A DNA stretch of 64,000 nt, from assembly GCF_003268775.1 (NCBI RefSeq), contig NZ_QLSU01000013.1, positions 124,001 through 188,000 on the forward strand, written 5' to 3'. The translations under genes were made by a program, and so were the position numbers. Within the stretch, counting starts at the first letter, position 1. Every line of letters starts with the position of its first letter. Shown here piece by piece: positions 43,117-52,500 of this stretch. The notes beneath the pieces were generated by a model. It was not told the origin of the DNA and ran no database searches. It worked only from the letters and a program-made list of their open reading frames with translations. The stretch comes from Paraburkholderia unamae. GTDB taxonomy: Bacteria > Pseudomonadota > Gammaproteobacteria > Burkholderiales > Burkholderiaceae.

Positions 43117-44063
43117 TCCGTCTCGAATCGCTCTATGTGGTCGCGGGCCTGATGTTCGCGTCGTTCGCCGTCTTCAATCTGCTCGACCGCGCGAATCCGC
43201 GCCGCGTCATCAACTTCGTGTTCTGGGGCGTGTATGCCGTCACGTTCCTGTTCGGCGGCGAGTTGCCGCATTTCGTCATGGGGTGCCTCGCCATCGCGCT
43301 TGCGCTGATCGCGGGCTCCGGCAAGCTCGGCCGCAGCCCATCGGGCGGCGACAGCGAACAGGCCGCCGCCCGCCGCGAGCAAAGCGCCCGCCGCTTCGGC
43401 AGCCGCCTGTTCATTCCGGCGCTGCTGATTCCCGTCGTCACGCTCGTCGGCACGCTCACGCTCAAGTCCGTGCCCTTCGTCGAAGCGAAGAACGTCACGC
43501 TCATCTCGCTCGTGCTCGCCACGCTGGTGGCGTTCGGCGTGGCGCTCGCCATGCTGCGCGACTCGCCCGTGCACGCGCTCAAGGGCGCGCGGCACACCAT
43601 GGACGCCGTGGGCTGGGCCGCCATCCTGCCGCAGATGCTGGCGGCGCTCGGCGCGCTGTTCGCCGCCGCGGGCGTGGGCCATGTGGTGTCGGAACTCGTC
43701 ACGAACTGGATTCCGCAAAATTCGGCGTTCGCGGTCGTCGCCGCCTACACTTTCGGCATGGCGCTGTTCACGATGATCATGGGCAACGCGTTCGCCGCGT
43801 TTCCCGTGATGACGGCCGGCATCGGCCTGCCGTTGATCGTGCATCAATTCCACGGCAATCCCGCGATCCTCGGAGCGATCGGCATGCTCTCGGGTTTCTG
43901 CGGCACGCTTATGACGCCCATGGCCGCCAACTTCAACGTCGTCCCGGCGGCGTTGCTCGAACTGAGCGACAAGAACGGCGTGATCAAGGCGCAATGGCCC
44001 ACCGCCGTGCTGCTGCTGATCGTCAACACCCTGCTGATGTACTGCTTCGTTTTCCGGTTCTGA
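43113..44063 (+). CDS. DUF979 family membrane protein
   Basis: 316 residues, about nine membrane helices, starting with GTG at 43113 that overlaps the DUF969 stop by 4 bp. Conserved core: MGNAFAAFPVMTAGIGLPLIVHQFHGNPAILGAIGMLSGFCGTLMTPMAANFNVVPAALLEL. The Asn/Pro-rich GTLMTPMAANFN resembles the substrate loops of large anion transporters. With DUF969 it likely makes one permease. The DUF2891 gene follows 10 bp later. Confidence 0.87.
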   Translation: MIRLESLYVVAGLMFASFAVFNLLDRANPRRVINFVFWGVYAVTFLFGGELPHFVMGCLAIALALIAGSGKLGRSPSGGDSEQAAARREQSARRFGSRLFIPALLIPVVTLVGTLTLKSVPFVEAKNVTLISLVLATLVAFGVALAMLRDSPVHALKGARHTMDAVGWAAILPQMLAALGALFAAAGVGHVVSELVTNWIPQNSAFAVVAAYTFGMALFTMIMGNAFAAFPVMTAGIGLPLIVHQFHGNPAILGAIGMLSGFCGTLMTPMAANFNVVPAALLELSDKNGVIKAQWPTAVLLLIVNTLLMYCFVFRF

Positions 44064-44073
44064 TGAGATCACG

Positions 44074-45084
44074 ATGACCACACACCTCACCGCTGCCCAT
44101 GCTTCGAAGTTCGCCACCCTCGCGCTCGCGCACCTCACGCGCGAGTACCCGAACAAGCTGACCCACTCGCTCGAAGGCCCGCAGGACGTGCAGGGCCCGC
44201 GCGCCCTGCACCCGGTGTTCTACGGCAGCTACGACTGGCACTCGTGCGTGCACGGCTACTGGCTCGTGCTGCATTTGCTGGAGCGCTTCCCCGATTTGCC
44301 CGAGGCCGCGCAGATCGTCGCCGTGGTGGACGAGCACTTCACGCCGGAAAAGATGGCCGGCGAGATGGCCTACCTCACGCTGCCGCACAACCTCGGCTTC
44401 GAGCGCCCGTACGGCTGGGCGTGGCTGCTCGCGCTGGCGGCGCAGGTCGACGCGCTGAAGCTGCCGCAGGCCGAGCGCTGGAAGACGGCGCTCGCGCCGC
44501 TCGCCGACTGGTTCGTCGAGCGCTTCGAGGCGTTCCTGCCGGTGGCGACCTACCCGCTGCGAGTGGGCACACACTTCAACACCGCCTTCGCGCTCACGCT
44601 TGCCCACGACTTCGCGAAGGCGAGCGCGCGTCCCGCGCTGGCGACGCTGATCGAGGAAACGGCGCGGCGCTGGCACGCGAACGACGCGGGCTGCCAGGCG
44701 TGGGAGCCGGGCGGCGACGAGTTCCTCTCGCCCGCGCTGAGCGTGGCCTTGCTGATGAGCCGCGTGCTGACGCCGGGCGATTTCGAACCGTGGTTCACGC
44801 GCTTCTTGCCGAACCTCGCGGCGCGCGAGCCTGTCACGCTCTTCACCCCGGCCACGGTGACCGACCGCAGCGACGGCAAGATCGCTCACCTCGACGGCCT
44901 GAACCTGAGCCGCGCCTGGTGCCAGCGCGCGCTCGCGCGTGCGCTGCCCGCGGGCGATGCGCGCGTGGCCGTGCTGGAAGCGGCGGCGCAAACGCATCTG
45001 GCCAGCGCGCTCGATCACGTGGCCGGCGACTATATGGGCGAGCACTGGCTCGCCACCTTCGCGACGCTCGCGCTCGAAGCGTGA
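44074..45084 (+). CDS. DUF2891 family protein (probable glycan- or peptide-acting alpha-toroid)
   Basis: 336 residues, soluble, helical. Trp/His-rich motifs YGSYDWHSCVHGYW, LPHNLGFERPYGWAWLLAL, HFNTAFALTLAHDFA and EPGGDEFLSPALSVALLM are regularly spaced, as in (alpha/alpha)-barrel enzymes; Asp/Glu and His in these motifs could be catalytic. DUF2891 has no proven activity that I know of. Third gene of the operon, 10 bp after DUF979; the constant pairing with the permease genes suggests it processes the imported compound (inference). Confidence 0.85.
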   Translation: MTTHLTAAHASKFATLALAHLTREYPNKLTHSLEGPQDVQGPRALHPVFYGSYDWHSCVHGYWLVLHLLERFPDLPEAAQIVAVVDEHFTPEKMAGEMAYLTLPHNLGFERPYGWAWLLALAAQVDALKLPQAERWKTALAPLADWFVERFEAFLPVATYPLRVGTHFNTAFALTLAHDFAKASARPALATLIEETARRWHANDAGCQAWEPGGDEFLSPALSVALLMSRVLTPGDFEPWFTRFLPNLAAREPVTLFTPATVTDRSDGKIAHLDGLNLSRAWCQRALARALPAGDARVAVLEAAAQTHLASALDHVAGDYMGEHWLATFATLALEA

Positions 45085-45096
45085 TGCCGTGAAACC

Positions 45097-45116
45097 CGGC
45101 CGATGATGTTCGGCCG
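45097..45116. repeat. Inverted repeat CGGCCG-N8-CGGCCG after DUF2891
   Basis: A small hairpin 12 bp behind the DUF2891 stop. No T run follows, so it is at most a weak terminator or mRNA end. Confidence 0.35.
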
Positions 45117-45227
45117 ATGCAGCACGCGCCGAGCCTTCCAGACTGAAGTTTTGCCCCTTCGCGGTCGATATAACGGGCTCAAGCCCGCGCCGCGGGGGCA
45201 GCGAATCAACCCAGGTTCTGGAAGGCT

Positions 45228-45689
45228 ATGCAAGTAGAGAAATTCATGACGAGCCGTGTCGTCACCATCGGTTTCGACGACACGCTGGAGACCGTGCGCG
45301 AAATCTTCGCGAAGGCGAGTTTTCACCATCTGCTCGTGGTCGAGGACGGCAAGCTTCAGGGCGTCGTGTCGGACCGCGACCTGCTGCGCGCCATCAGCCC
45401 GTTCATCGACAGCGTGGTCGAATCGGCGCGCGACCTCGGCACGCTCAACAAGCGCGTGCATCAGATCATGAGCCGCAAGCCGCTCACGCTGCGGCCCGAG
45501 TCGAACCTTTCCGAAGCCGTGGCCCTGTTTCTGACCAACAAGGTGTCGTGCATCCCGATCGTGGACGGCGAGTTCCGCCCCGTGGGCATCGTGAGTTGGC
45601 GCGACGTGCTGCGCTACCTCGTGCCGATGGACGAAGCCGCCGAGGCCGCATCAGCCGCATCAGCCGGCGATCCGCCGCCGGCCGCATGA
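45228..45689 (+). CDS. CBS-domain protein
   Basis: 153 residues consisting of two CBS motifs (about residues 1-60, MTSRVVTIGFDDTLETVREIFAKASFHHLLVVEDGKLQGVVSDRDLLRA, and 77-137, IMSRKPLTLRPESNLSEAVALFLTNKVSCIPIVDGEFRPVGIVSWRDVLRYL). A CBS pair binds adenine nucleotides and senses energy state. It has no enzyme domain attached, so it is a stand-alone sensor. GAAGG stands five bases before the ATG. The Ala/Glu tail is low complexity. Monocistronic by spacing. Confidence 0.92.
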   Translation: MQVEKFMTSRVVTIGFDDTLETVREIFAKASFHHLLVVEDGKLQGVVSDRDLLRAISPFIDSVVESARDLGTLNKRVHQIMSRKPLTLRPESNLSEAVALFLTNKVSCIPIVDGEFRPVGIVSWRDVLRYLVPMDEAAEAASAASAGDPPPAA

Positions 45690-45883
45690 CGCCGGGCTAA
45701 CGGTCGTGCTTCTTTTACGCGAACCATAAAGTTCGCGTCCTCTCCTGCCGTTGATATGAACTGGACGCTTAATCGGCCCGAATGCCCGGGCCGCACTGGG
45801 TAAGCGCGCCGCAACAATCGATGAAAAAAGACTGGGACGCGTGCGGCCGCCAGAGCCGCGCGGCCCACGGAGAGAGACCAGGA

Positions 45884-47449
45884 ATGCTTCACAAGCTGTC
45901 AATACGCGCGAGCCTGACCCTGATGATCGCCTTCTTCGGGATCGTGCTGATTATCGGGGCCGCCACCGGGCTCCTCTCGATGCGCGCGGGCAACGCCTCG
46001 CTGCGCACCATGTACACCGTCGATACGCCCGCCGTCGCCGACCTCGAAGGCAGCGCGGGCCAGTTGCTGCGCCTGCGGCTCGCGCTCGCCACCTACGCGT
46101 CGCTTGCCGATCTCGGCGACCAGGACGCCGCGAACGCGGTGCTCAAGCGCTTCGACCAGTATCTGAAGAACTCGAACGATCGTCTTGACCACTATCTGTC
46201 GATCGCGAGCGGCGAGGGCGAGCAGCAGGACCTCATCGCCGACATGCAGGCCAAGCGCAACAGCTTCCTGCACGACGGCGTCGACCCGGCGCTCGCGGCG
46301 CTCAAGGCCGGTGACAAGACCGCGTTCCAGGAACTCCAGGGCCACAAGCTGCCCGCGCTCTACAACAGCTACGAAAAGGCCATGCTCGTGCTCGAAAAGC
46401 GCCAGATCGATCACGGCGCGCAGCAGTACCAGGAGGCGCAGGACCGCTTCAACCTGGTGAGCATCGTCGTGGCCGTGGGCATGGTGCTGTCGCTCGTGTG
46501 TGCATGGATCGGCCGCGCCGCGCTCATGCGCGCGATCGTGCATCCCGTCGACGCGGCCATCGCGCAGTTCCAGCGCATCGCCGCGGGCGACCTGAGCGGC
46601 AAGGTCGCGGCCACGAGCAACAACGAAATGGGCCGCCTCCAGGCCGCGCTGCGGCAGATGCAGGACGCGCTCATCAAGATGGTCGGCACCGTGCGCGAAG
46701 GCGCACAATTGATCGACAAGGGCGTGACCGAGATCGCCGCGGGCAACACGGACCTCTCGCAACGCACCGAGCAGCAGGCCGCCTCGCTGGAGGAAACGGC
46801 CGCGAGCATCGAGGAGCTCACCTCCACCGTCAAGCAGACCGCCGAGAACGCCCGCCAGGCGAGTTCGCTCGCCGAAGGCGCTTCGGGCCTCGCCGCGCAG
46901 GGCGGCGCGCTCTCGCGCGAAGTGGTGGGCACCATGCAGGACATCGTGAGCGACTCGCGGCGCGTGGGCGAGATCGTCGGCGTGATCGAGGCGATCGCGT
47001 TCCAGACCAATATTCTCGCGCTCAACGCGGCCGTGGAAGCGGCGCGCGCGGGCGAGGAAGGGCGCGGCTTCGCCGTGGTCGCGAGCGAAGTGCGCTCGCT
47101 CGCGCAGCGCAGCGCCGCCGCCGCGAAGGAGATCAAGGAGCTGATCGAATCGTCGACCTCGCGCGTTCAGACCGGCGCGGGCCTCGTCGAACGCTCGGGC
47201 TCGACGATGGGCGAGATCGTCGACTCGATCGCGCGCGTGAGCGCCATCATGAACGAGATCGCCTCGGCGGCTTCGGAGCAGAGCACGGGCATCGATCAGG
47301 TCAACGTGGCCGTGGGCCAGATGGATCTCGTGACGCAGCAGAACGCGGCGCTCGTGGAGCAGGCGTCGGCCGCGGCGTCGTCGCTCGAAAACGAAGCGCA
47401 TCGCCTGAGCGCCGCGGTATCGGTGTTCCGCACGGCGCACGCGGCTTAA
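45884..47449 (+). CDS. Methyl-accepting chemotaxis protein, Tar-like
   Basis: 521 residues. N-terminal helix (about 10-35), a periplasmic four-helix bundle of TarH type (about 38-190, with LRLALATYASLADLGDQDAANAVLKRFDQYL), a second helix (about 192-212, LVSIVVAVGMVLSLVCAW), HAMP (213-266) and a signalling domain with the tip GVIEAIAFQTNILALNAAVEAARAGEEGRGFAVVASEVRSLAQRS. No CheR pentapeptide at the end (VFRTAHAA). Start 45884 follows GGAGAGAGACCAGGA; the frame upstream to 45782 lacks such a site. Ligand unknown. Unlike the receptor at 27359 it has the usual two-helix topology. Confidence 0.92.
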   Translation: MLHKLSIRASLTLMIAFFGIVLIIGAATGLLSMRAGNASLRTMYTVDTPAVADLEGSAGQLLRLRLALATYASLADLGDQDAANAVLKRFDQYLKNSNDRLDHYLSIASGEGEQQDLIADMQAKRNSFLHDGVDPALAALKAGDKTAFQELQGHKLPALYNSYEKAMLVLEKRQIDHGAQQYQEAQDRFNLVSIVVAVGMVLSLVCAWIGRAALMRAIVHPVDAAIAQFQRIAAGDLSGKVAATSNNEMGRLQAALRQMQDALIKMVGTVREGAQLIDKGVTEIAAGNTDLSQRTEQQAASLEETAASIEELTSTVKQTAENARQASSLAEGASGLAAQGGALSREVVGTMQDIVSDSRRVGEIVGVIEAIAFQTNILALNAAVEAARAGEEGRGFAVVASEVRSLAQRSAAAAKEIKELIESSTSRVQTGAGLVERSGSTMGEIVDSIARVSAIMNEIASAASEQSTGIDQVNVAVGQMDLVTQQNAALVEQASAAASSLENEAHRLSAAVSVFRTAHAA

Positions 47450-47518
47450 GGCGCGATCGAGGCGCTGCCGCCCGCCGGTTATAGTCGTGATCTTTCACGA
47501 CGGGTGACAGGAGAAACG

Positions 47519-47917
47519 ATGCAGCTTCTCGATCATGTGTCGATCGGTGTTCCCGATCTCGACGCGGCGCGGCCTTTCTACGACGCGATCATGACCGCGT
47601 TGGGCGCGACCAAGGTGTATGACCGCCCCAACGCGCTCGGCTACGGCGAGCGTTGCAGCGCGGCGGACACGCAGTCGACATGCCTCGCCGTTTATCTCGA
47701 TGCGAGCGTCATCGAGCCGAACAAGCGGCACTGGTGTTTCAAGGCCGCCACGCGCGCGCAAGTCGATACCTTTCACGCGGCGGGACTCGCCGCCGGCGGG
47801 CGCTCCGACGGCGATCCGGGCCTGCGCGCGCACTATCACGCCGACTACTACGGCGCGTTTCTCATCGATCCCGCGGGAAATCGCGTGGAAGCCGTGTGCC
47901 ATTCGGCTTCGGCGTGA
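47519..47917 (+). CDS. VOC-family (glyoxalase/bleomycin-resistance fold) protein
   Basis: 132 residues. Pattern LDHVSIGVPDLDAARPFYDAIMTALGA at the start, GLRAHYHADYYGAFLIDPAGNRVEAVCH at the end: His at HVS, His in HYHADYYGAF and Glu in VEAVCH form the usual 2-His-1-Glu metal set. Such proteins may be isomerases, dioxygenases or resistance proteins; no substrate is evident. Start 47519 follows ACAGGAG by seven bases; the GTG at 47504 precedes the ribosome site. It is convergent with the DUF2252 gene. Confidence 0.85.
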   Translation: MQLLDHVSIGVPDLDAARPFYDAIMTALGATKVYDRPNALGYGERCSAADTQSTCLAVYLDASVIEPNKRHWCFKAATRAQVDTFHAAGLAAGGRSDGDPGLRAHYHADYYGAFLIDPAGNRVEAVCHSASA

Positions 47918-47957
47918 CGCTGCGCGCCGAAGCTGTCACCCACTGTTATCGGCCGCG

Positions 47958-49370
47958 CTAGATGCGGAAATCGGCGGCCATGTCCTCGTCGCTGCGCGCC
48001 TGAAGTTTGCCCGAGCGGCATGCCGCCATGAACGTCTGGTAGTCCTTTTCATTCTGGACGGCGCAGGCGAGGGCGTACTGCACGAGCGCGTCGGCGAAGG
48101 GATCGCCGCTGCCGAGATAGGCGTCGATTTCGACCGCCTGGCCGCTCGCCTTCGCGTGGGCGCGTGCGAGCGCCCAGCCGCATGCGCGCGCGTAGCCCTG
48201 GAGCAGCGTGTTGTCGAGGCGCTCGACATCGGCGGAATACTTCATGTCGCGTAGCTGGCGGAAATAGAAGTGGCGCCCGGCCGGCCCCGTGGTCCAGCCG
48301 AGGAAGAGATCGCTTGCGGCCTGAAGGAGCCGCTGGCCGCTCACCACGCGCTCGCCTTCGTGGGCCGCGTCCTGCACGCCGAAGAACTGCGCGACGACCG
48401 ACTTGCGCGCTTCCTTCACCTGGAGAAAGAGCGGCTTGTCGTGGCTGTCCACCATCAGCATCACGAGGCAGACCGTGCCGACGCTGCCCACGCCCACCAC
48501 CTTGAACGTGATGTCGTGCAGCTCGAACTGGCGCACCAGCGCACGGCGCTCGGAGGCGAGCGTGGCGAGATAGCCCTCGAAGGTCTTGCCGAGCTTGCCC
48601 TTCCAGCTTTCTGTTTCCGCCCAGTTGCTGTCCTTGCCGAGCAGCGAGTTCGGACCGCCGGGGTGGAACATCGCGGGCGGCGCGTCCTGCATGATCCAGG
48701 TGTCGTCGCGCTTCACGGCCATCTTGCGCAGCACGCTTTCGTGCGTGCGCGTCTGGCCTTTTTCCTTCGCGCGCTGGATCAGGCGGCGGCCTTCCGCCGT
48801 CGCCGCTTCCTCCATCATGCGGTCGAACGTGACGAGCTCGTACCAGAGTTCGAGCGCGCTGCGTTCCGAATATTCGTTCATGCGGTTGCGGTACTCGTAC
48901 ACCGCCGCGCGCACGATGTCGCCGATGGTGGCGTCATCGACGCCCATATGGCGGCCCGCGACGGCGAGGCTGCCGCACAGACGCTTGACGTCCCATTCCC
49001 ACGGGCCGGTCGCGACTTCGTCGAAGTCGTTCAGATCGAACACCTGCTGACGCTCGGGCGTGGCGAAACCGCCGAAGTTCATCAGGTGCGCGTCGCCGCA
49101 AATCGGAAACGTGAAGCCCGAGTTGGGCGTGCGCGCGAGATCGTGCGCCTGCAAGATCGCGCTGCCGCGAAAGAACGTGAAGGGCGAGACGGCCATGCGC
49201 CCATAGCGCAGTGGAACCAGCGCTTCCACGCGGCCGCGGCTGTTCGCTTCAAGCAGTTTGATGGGATCGCGATTGACGTTGCCGATCGCGTTATGCTCCG
49301 AACGCTTCGCGCGTTCGCGTGCCTGCCGACCGGCGGCTTGCCGCTCGGCCAGCGTTTGTGTCCCCGCCAT
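47958..49370 (-). CDS. DUF2252 family protein (kinase-like fold)
   Basis: 470 residues. Family motifs: FRGSAILQAHDLARTPNSGFTFPICGDAHLMNFGGFATPERQQVFDLNDFDEVATGPWEWDVKRLCGSL, where GDAHxxNFG and DxNDFDE look like the catalytic and metal loops of aminoglycoside-phosphotransferase-like kinases, and VGVGSVGTVCLVMLMVDSHDKPLFLQVKEA resembles a glycine-rich ATP loop with the Lys. Activity is not established. GAGGTG stands seven bases before the ATG. Length is typical. It is monocistronic, convergent with the VOC gene. Confidence 0.87.
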   Translation of the reverse strand: MAGTQTLAERQAAGRQARERAKRSEHNAIGNVNRDPIKLLEANSRGRVEALVPLRYGRMAVSPFTFFRGSAILQAHDLARTPNSGFTFPICGDAHLMNFGGFATPERQQVFDLNDFDEVATGPWEWDVKRLCGSLAVAGRHMGVDDATIGDIVRAAVYEYRNRMNEYSERSALELWYELVTFDRMMEEAATAEGRRLIQRAKEKGQTRTHESVLRKMAVKRDDTWIMQDAPPAMFHPGGPNSLLGKDSNWAETESWKGKLGKTFEGYLATLASERRALVRQFELHDITFKVVGVGSVGTVCLVMLMVDSHDKPLFLQVKEARKSVVAQFFGVQDAAHEGERVVSGQRLLQAASDLFLGWTTGPAGRHFYFRQLRDMKYSADVERLDNTLLQGYARACGWALARAHAKASGQAVEIDAYLGSGDPFADALVQYALACAVQNEKDYQTFMAACRSGKLQARSDEDMAADFRI

Positions 49371-49661
49371 ATGCGCACCTCGATTCGTTCATGTCGTCAG
49401 AATGCGATTCGTGAGGCTGCGGACTCGCAGCGTTGCTGCACCATACGCGGTACGCGGTACCCATGCGCCGCGCGGCGCTGCCCAGTGTAGCACCGAAAAC
49501 TTTGGCGAATCCCGTGCGTGAGACGCGGCGCAATGGGCGTTGGCGGGCGTAGGGAGAAGTGGAAGCCAGGTTAAAGGCGCGCGGCAAAGCGGTTGCCAAC
49601 CCAACCACGCGCGACGATGATGCGCGCAGTTGCGGCAGTTCGCTACGCACACGAGGGCAAC

Positions 49662-49928
49662 ATGAAGGAAGACATGACACGCGCCGACGGCTACTGGTTT
49701 CGAGCCAAGCGCTATGGCTGGGGATGGGGACTCCCCCTCACCTGGCAGGGATGGGTCACGCTGGCCGCGTATGTCGTGCTGGTGTGTCTCGTCGCGGTAT
49801 TTTTCGAGCCGCATGCGCATCCGTTCGTGTTTGCGGCGTTGCTGGTCGTGTTGACGCTCGCGCTTACGGCGGTGTGCTGGCTCAAGGGCGAGCCGCCTCG
49901 CTGGCGCTGGGGCAAAGATCGCGAATAA
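49662..49928 (+). CDS. Small conserved membrane protein, two helices
   Basis: 88 residues. MKEDMTRADGYWFRAKRYGWGWGLPLTWQGWVTLAAYVVLV opens the protein; the Trp/Gly-rich GYWFRAKRYGWGWGLPLTWQGW block recurs in small hypothetical proteins of many proteobacteria. Two membrane helices (about 31-50 and 54-74) and a basic, Trp-containing tail (EPPRWRWGKDRE). ATG 49662 has GAGGGC before it; ATG 49674 with AAGGAAG is an alternative. Function unknown. Codon use fits the neighbours. Confidence 0.72.
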   Translation: MKEDMTRADGYWFRAKRYGWGWGLPLTWQGWVTLAAYVVLVCLVAVFFEPHAHPFVFAALLVVLTLALTAVCWLKGEPPRWRWGKDRE

Positions 49929-50241
49929 CACGGTCGGCGGGCTGCCCGAGTGCTGCCCGAGCGCGTTCTCGCATTCCCGTATTCCCCCGCCATCTCCATC
50001 CCGCCGCTCGTGCAGTGCAATGGCTCACGCCCTTTGCGGAGGCGTCGCGTTTTGCACGGAGTCCGTAACGTTGCGCGGCGATATTTTTTCCGCTTTGCAC
50101 CATCCGTTGCGCAGGGTTCCTGTAATCGTTTGTACCGATTGAGCGCCCGAAAGCGGGTGATAGTGTTGTGGGCGCATTCTTCAAAGCTGCCACATAGCGA
50201 GCAGCGGTCGTTCAACGAACCCACCGAATCGGAGATGCCTG
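49929..50241. other. Upstream region of the branched-chain ABC operon
   Basis: 313 bp without a gene. A T-rich run (50088-50093) and the spacing suggest the promoter lies at about 50085-50200. No clear operator is visible. Confidence 0.45.
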
Positions 50242-51507
50242 ATGTCCAGCAACGGAATGTGGAGAAACCTGCATCGTGTCCTGGCTTCGGGCATGGTGGC
50301 GACGGGGCTTGGTTTCACGGTGGGCGCCCACGCCGCCGGCGACCCGATCAAGATTGGCGTGATCAGCGAGGAGTCCGCGGTGGCGGGCGCCTCGATCAGC
50401 AAGGCGGCGCAACTGGCGGCCGACGAGATCAACGCGAGCGGCGGCGTGGACGGCCGTCCCATCCAGATCATCGCGTACGACGACCACTCGTCGGCCTCGG
50501 ACGGCGTGCGCGCGTTCCAGCGCGCCGCGACCCAGGACAAGGTCGTGGCCGTGATCGGCAGCTATATCAGCGAAGTGGCGCTCGCCATGGAGCCGTGGTC
50601 GGCGCGCCTGAAGATGCCCTTCGTCACGCCCGGCGCCGCGAGCAACGACATCTCGAAGCACGTTCACGACGACTACGACCACTACAAGTACACGTTTCAC
50701 GGCTGGATGACGTCGGCGTTCATCGCGCAGTCGATCTGCGATTTTTCGCATGACGTCCTCGTCGGCCAGTTCAAGATGAAGTCCACGGTCGTGATGAGCG
50801 AGGACGCCGCGTGGACCAAGCCGCTCGACGAGCGCTACATGGAATGCCTGCCCAAGGCCGGCCTCCAGGTGCTCGACCACATCCGCTTCAATCCGGACAC
50901 CACCGACTTCACGCCGATCTTCAACCAGATCGAGGCGAAGCATCCCGACACCATCACCACGGGCATCAGCCACGTGGGCGTGCAGCCGACCGTGCAGTGG
51001 CACGACCAGCAGGTGCCGATCCCCATGTCGGGCCAAAGCTCGCAGGCCACGACCACGAGCTTCTGGAAGGACACGAACGGCGCGACCGAAGGCGTGATCA
51101 CGGCCTCGGCCGCAGCGCCGGGCGTGGCGATCACGCCGAAGACGGTGCCGTTCGCGGACGCGTACCAGAAGAAGTTCGGCGTCTCGCCCGCCTATTGCGG
51201 CTTCTCGACCTATGACCTCGTCTACATCCTCGCGGACGCGATCAAGCGCAACAAGGGCTCGACCGACCCGGACAAGATGGTCGATGCGATGGAGAAGACC
51301 GACTACGTGGGCACGATCGGACGCTGGCAGTTCTACGGCAAGAACGATCAGTTCACCCATGCGCTGAAATACGGTCAGGGCTATATCACCGGCATCAACC
51401 TGCAATGGCAGAACGGCAAGCAGGTTGCGATCTGGCCGAAGTCCGTGGCCAACGGCACGGTCAAGTTCCCGACCTTCATCAAGGTGCAGCAGGCAAGCGC
51501 CAACTAG
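50242..51507 (+). CDS. ABC transporter substrate-binding protein, branched-chain amino acid (HAAT) type
   Basis: 421 residues with a signal peptide (cleavage probably after GFTVGAHAAG, about residue 32) and a type I periplasmic-binding fold: IKIGVISEESAVAGASISKAAQLAADEINASGGVDGRPIQIIAYDD, then VVAVIGSYISEVALAMEPWSARLKMPFVTPGAAS. Substrate may be a branched-chain or other amino acid, amide or aromatic acid. It is the first of a four-gene operon: the two permeases and a fused ATPase follow. SD-like CGGAGA precedes the ATG. Length slightly above usual LivJ (about 370). Confidence 0.92.
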   Translation: MSSNGMWRNLHRVLASGMVATGLGFTVGAHAAGDPIKIGVISEESAVAGASISKAAQLAADEINASGGVDGRPIQIIAYDDHSSASDGVRAFQRAATQDKVVAVIGSYISEVALAMEPWSARLKMPFVTPGAASNDISKHVHDDYDHYKYTFHGWMTSAFIAQSICDFSHDVLVGQFKMKSTVVMSEDAAWTKPLDERYMECLPKAGLQVLDHIRFNPDTTDFTPIFNQIEAKHPDTITTGISHVGVQPTVQWHDQQVPIPMSGQSSQATTTSFWKDTNGATEGVITASAAAPGVAITPKTVPFADAYQKKFGVSPAYCGFSTYDLVYILADAIKRNKGSTDPDKMVDAMEKTDYVGTIGRWQFYGKNDQFTHALKYGQGYITGINLQWQNGKQVAIWPKSVANGTVKFPTFIKVQQASAN

Positions 51508-51601
51508 CCGCGTAGCGGCACCGCGCGCGACACGGCCCCTCGCGAGGCGACGGGCCGCGTCGCGCATGGATCGATATCCTGACTACCATGAAGGGCCGGA
51601 C

Positions 51602-52477
51602 ATGCTGCTATTGCAGATTCTCGTCGACGGCTTTGCGATCAGTTCGCTCTATGCGCTGGGCGCGATCGGCTTCACGTTGATATTCGGCGTTTCGGGCATA
51701 TTGAATCTCGCGCACGGCGGCGTGATGCTGGTCGCGGCGTTGATGGGCTGGATGCTCGCGGGCGAAGCCGGTCTCGGCACCTACCTCGGCACGCTGCTGG
51801 GCGTAGTGGCCGGGCTCGTCACGGCGTTCATCACCTATCTGATGGTGGTGCGGCCCATTCAGCGCTCGGCGGCCATTCCCGCCGAAGAGAAGGAAATCTT
51901 CGTGCTCACCGGCACGCTGCTGTGGGGCATCATGATCCAGCAGGGCATGGCGTGGCTCTTCACCGACAACCCGGTGACGATGCGCCCGCTCATCAGCGGC
52001 GTGGCGAACCTCGGCGGCGTGCGTGTGCCATTCAACGAAATCATGATCGCGGTAGTGTGCTGGGCCGTGATCGGCTTGCTGTGGCTGTTCGTGAACCGCA
52101 CGCGTGCGGGCAAGGCGCTGCTCGCGGCTTCGATGAATCCGCGCGGTCTCACGCTGCTCGGCTTCGAGCTCTCGCGCATCTATCTGCTCGCGTGGAGCAT
52201 TTACGGTGTGCTGGCGGGCATCGCGGGCGTGCTGCTCGCTTCGTTCCTTGGCGTGAGCACGAACAACGCGGGCCAGCTCACGGCGAGCGCGTTTTCCATT
52301 GTCGTGCTGGGCGGGCTTGGCAGCGTGTCGGGGTCGTTGATGGCCGCGTATGTCGTTGGCTATCTGGAGACCGTCACCGCCTATCTCGTCGCGCCGACCC
52401 TGCGGCCCTTGCCCGCGCTGCTGCTGCTCGTGCTCGTGGTGTACGTGCGGCCCCAGGGCTTCCTTGGGCGGCGCTAG
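51602..52477 (+). CDS. LivH-type ABC permease
   Basis: 291 residues, about eight membrane helices. Motifs FAISSLYALGAIGFTLIFGVSGILNLAHGGVMLVAAL and GLTLLGFELSRIYLLAWSIYGVLAGIAGVLLASFLGVSTNNAGQL match LivH, the inner-membrane subunit. Start ATG 51602, GAAGGG eight bases before. It is 94 bp after the binding protein and 23 bp before the LivM-type gene. Confidence 0.92.
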   Translation: MLLLQILVDGFAISSLYALGAIGFTLIFGVSGILNLAHGGVMLVAALMGWMLAGEAGLGTYLGTLLGVVAGLVTAFITYLMVVRPIQRSAAIPAEEKEIFVLTGTLLWGIMIQQGMAWLFTDNPVTMRPLISGVANLGGVRVPFNEIMIAVVCWAVIGLLWLFVNRTRAGKALLAASMNPRGLTLLGFELSRIYLLAWSIYGVLAGIAGVLLASFLGVSTNNAGQLTASAFSIVVLGGLGSVSGSLMAAYVVGYLETVTAYLVAPTLRPLPALLLLVLVVYVRPQGFLGRR

Positions 52478-52500
52478 GCGCGCGACTGGAGCGTATCGAC

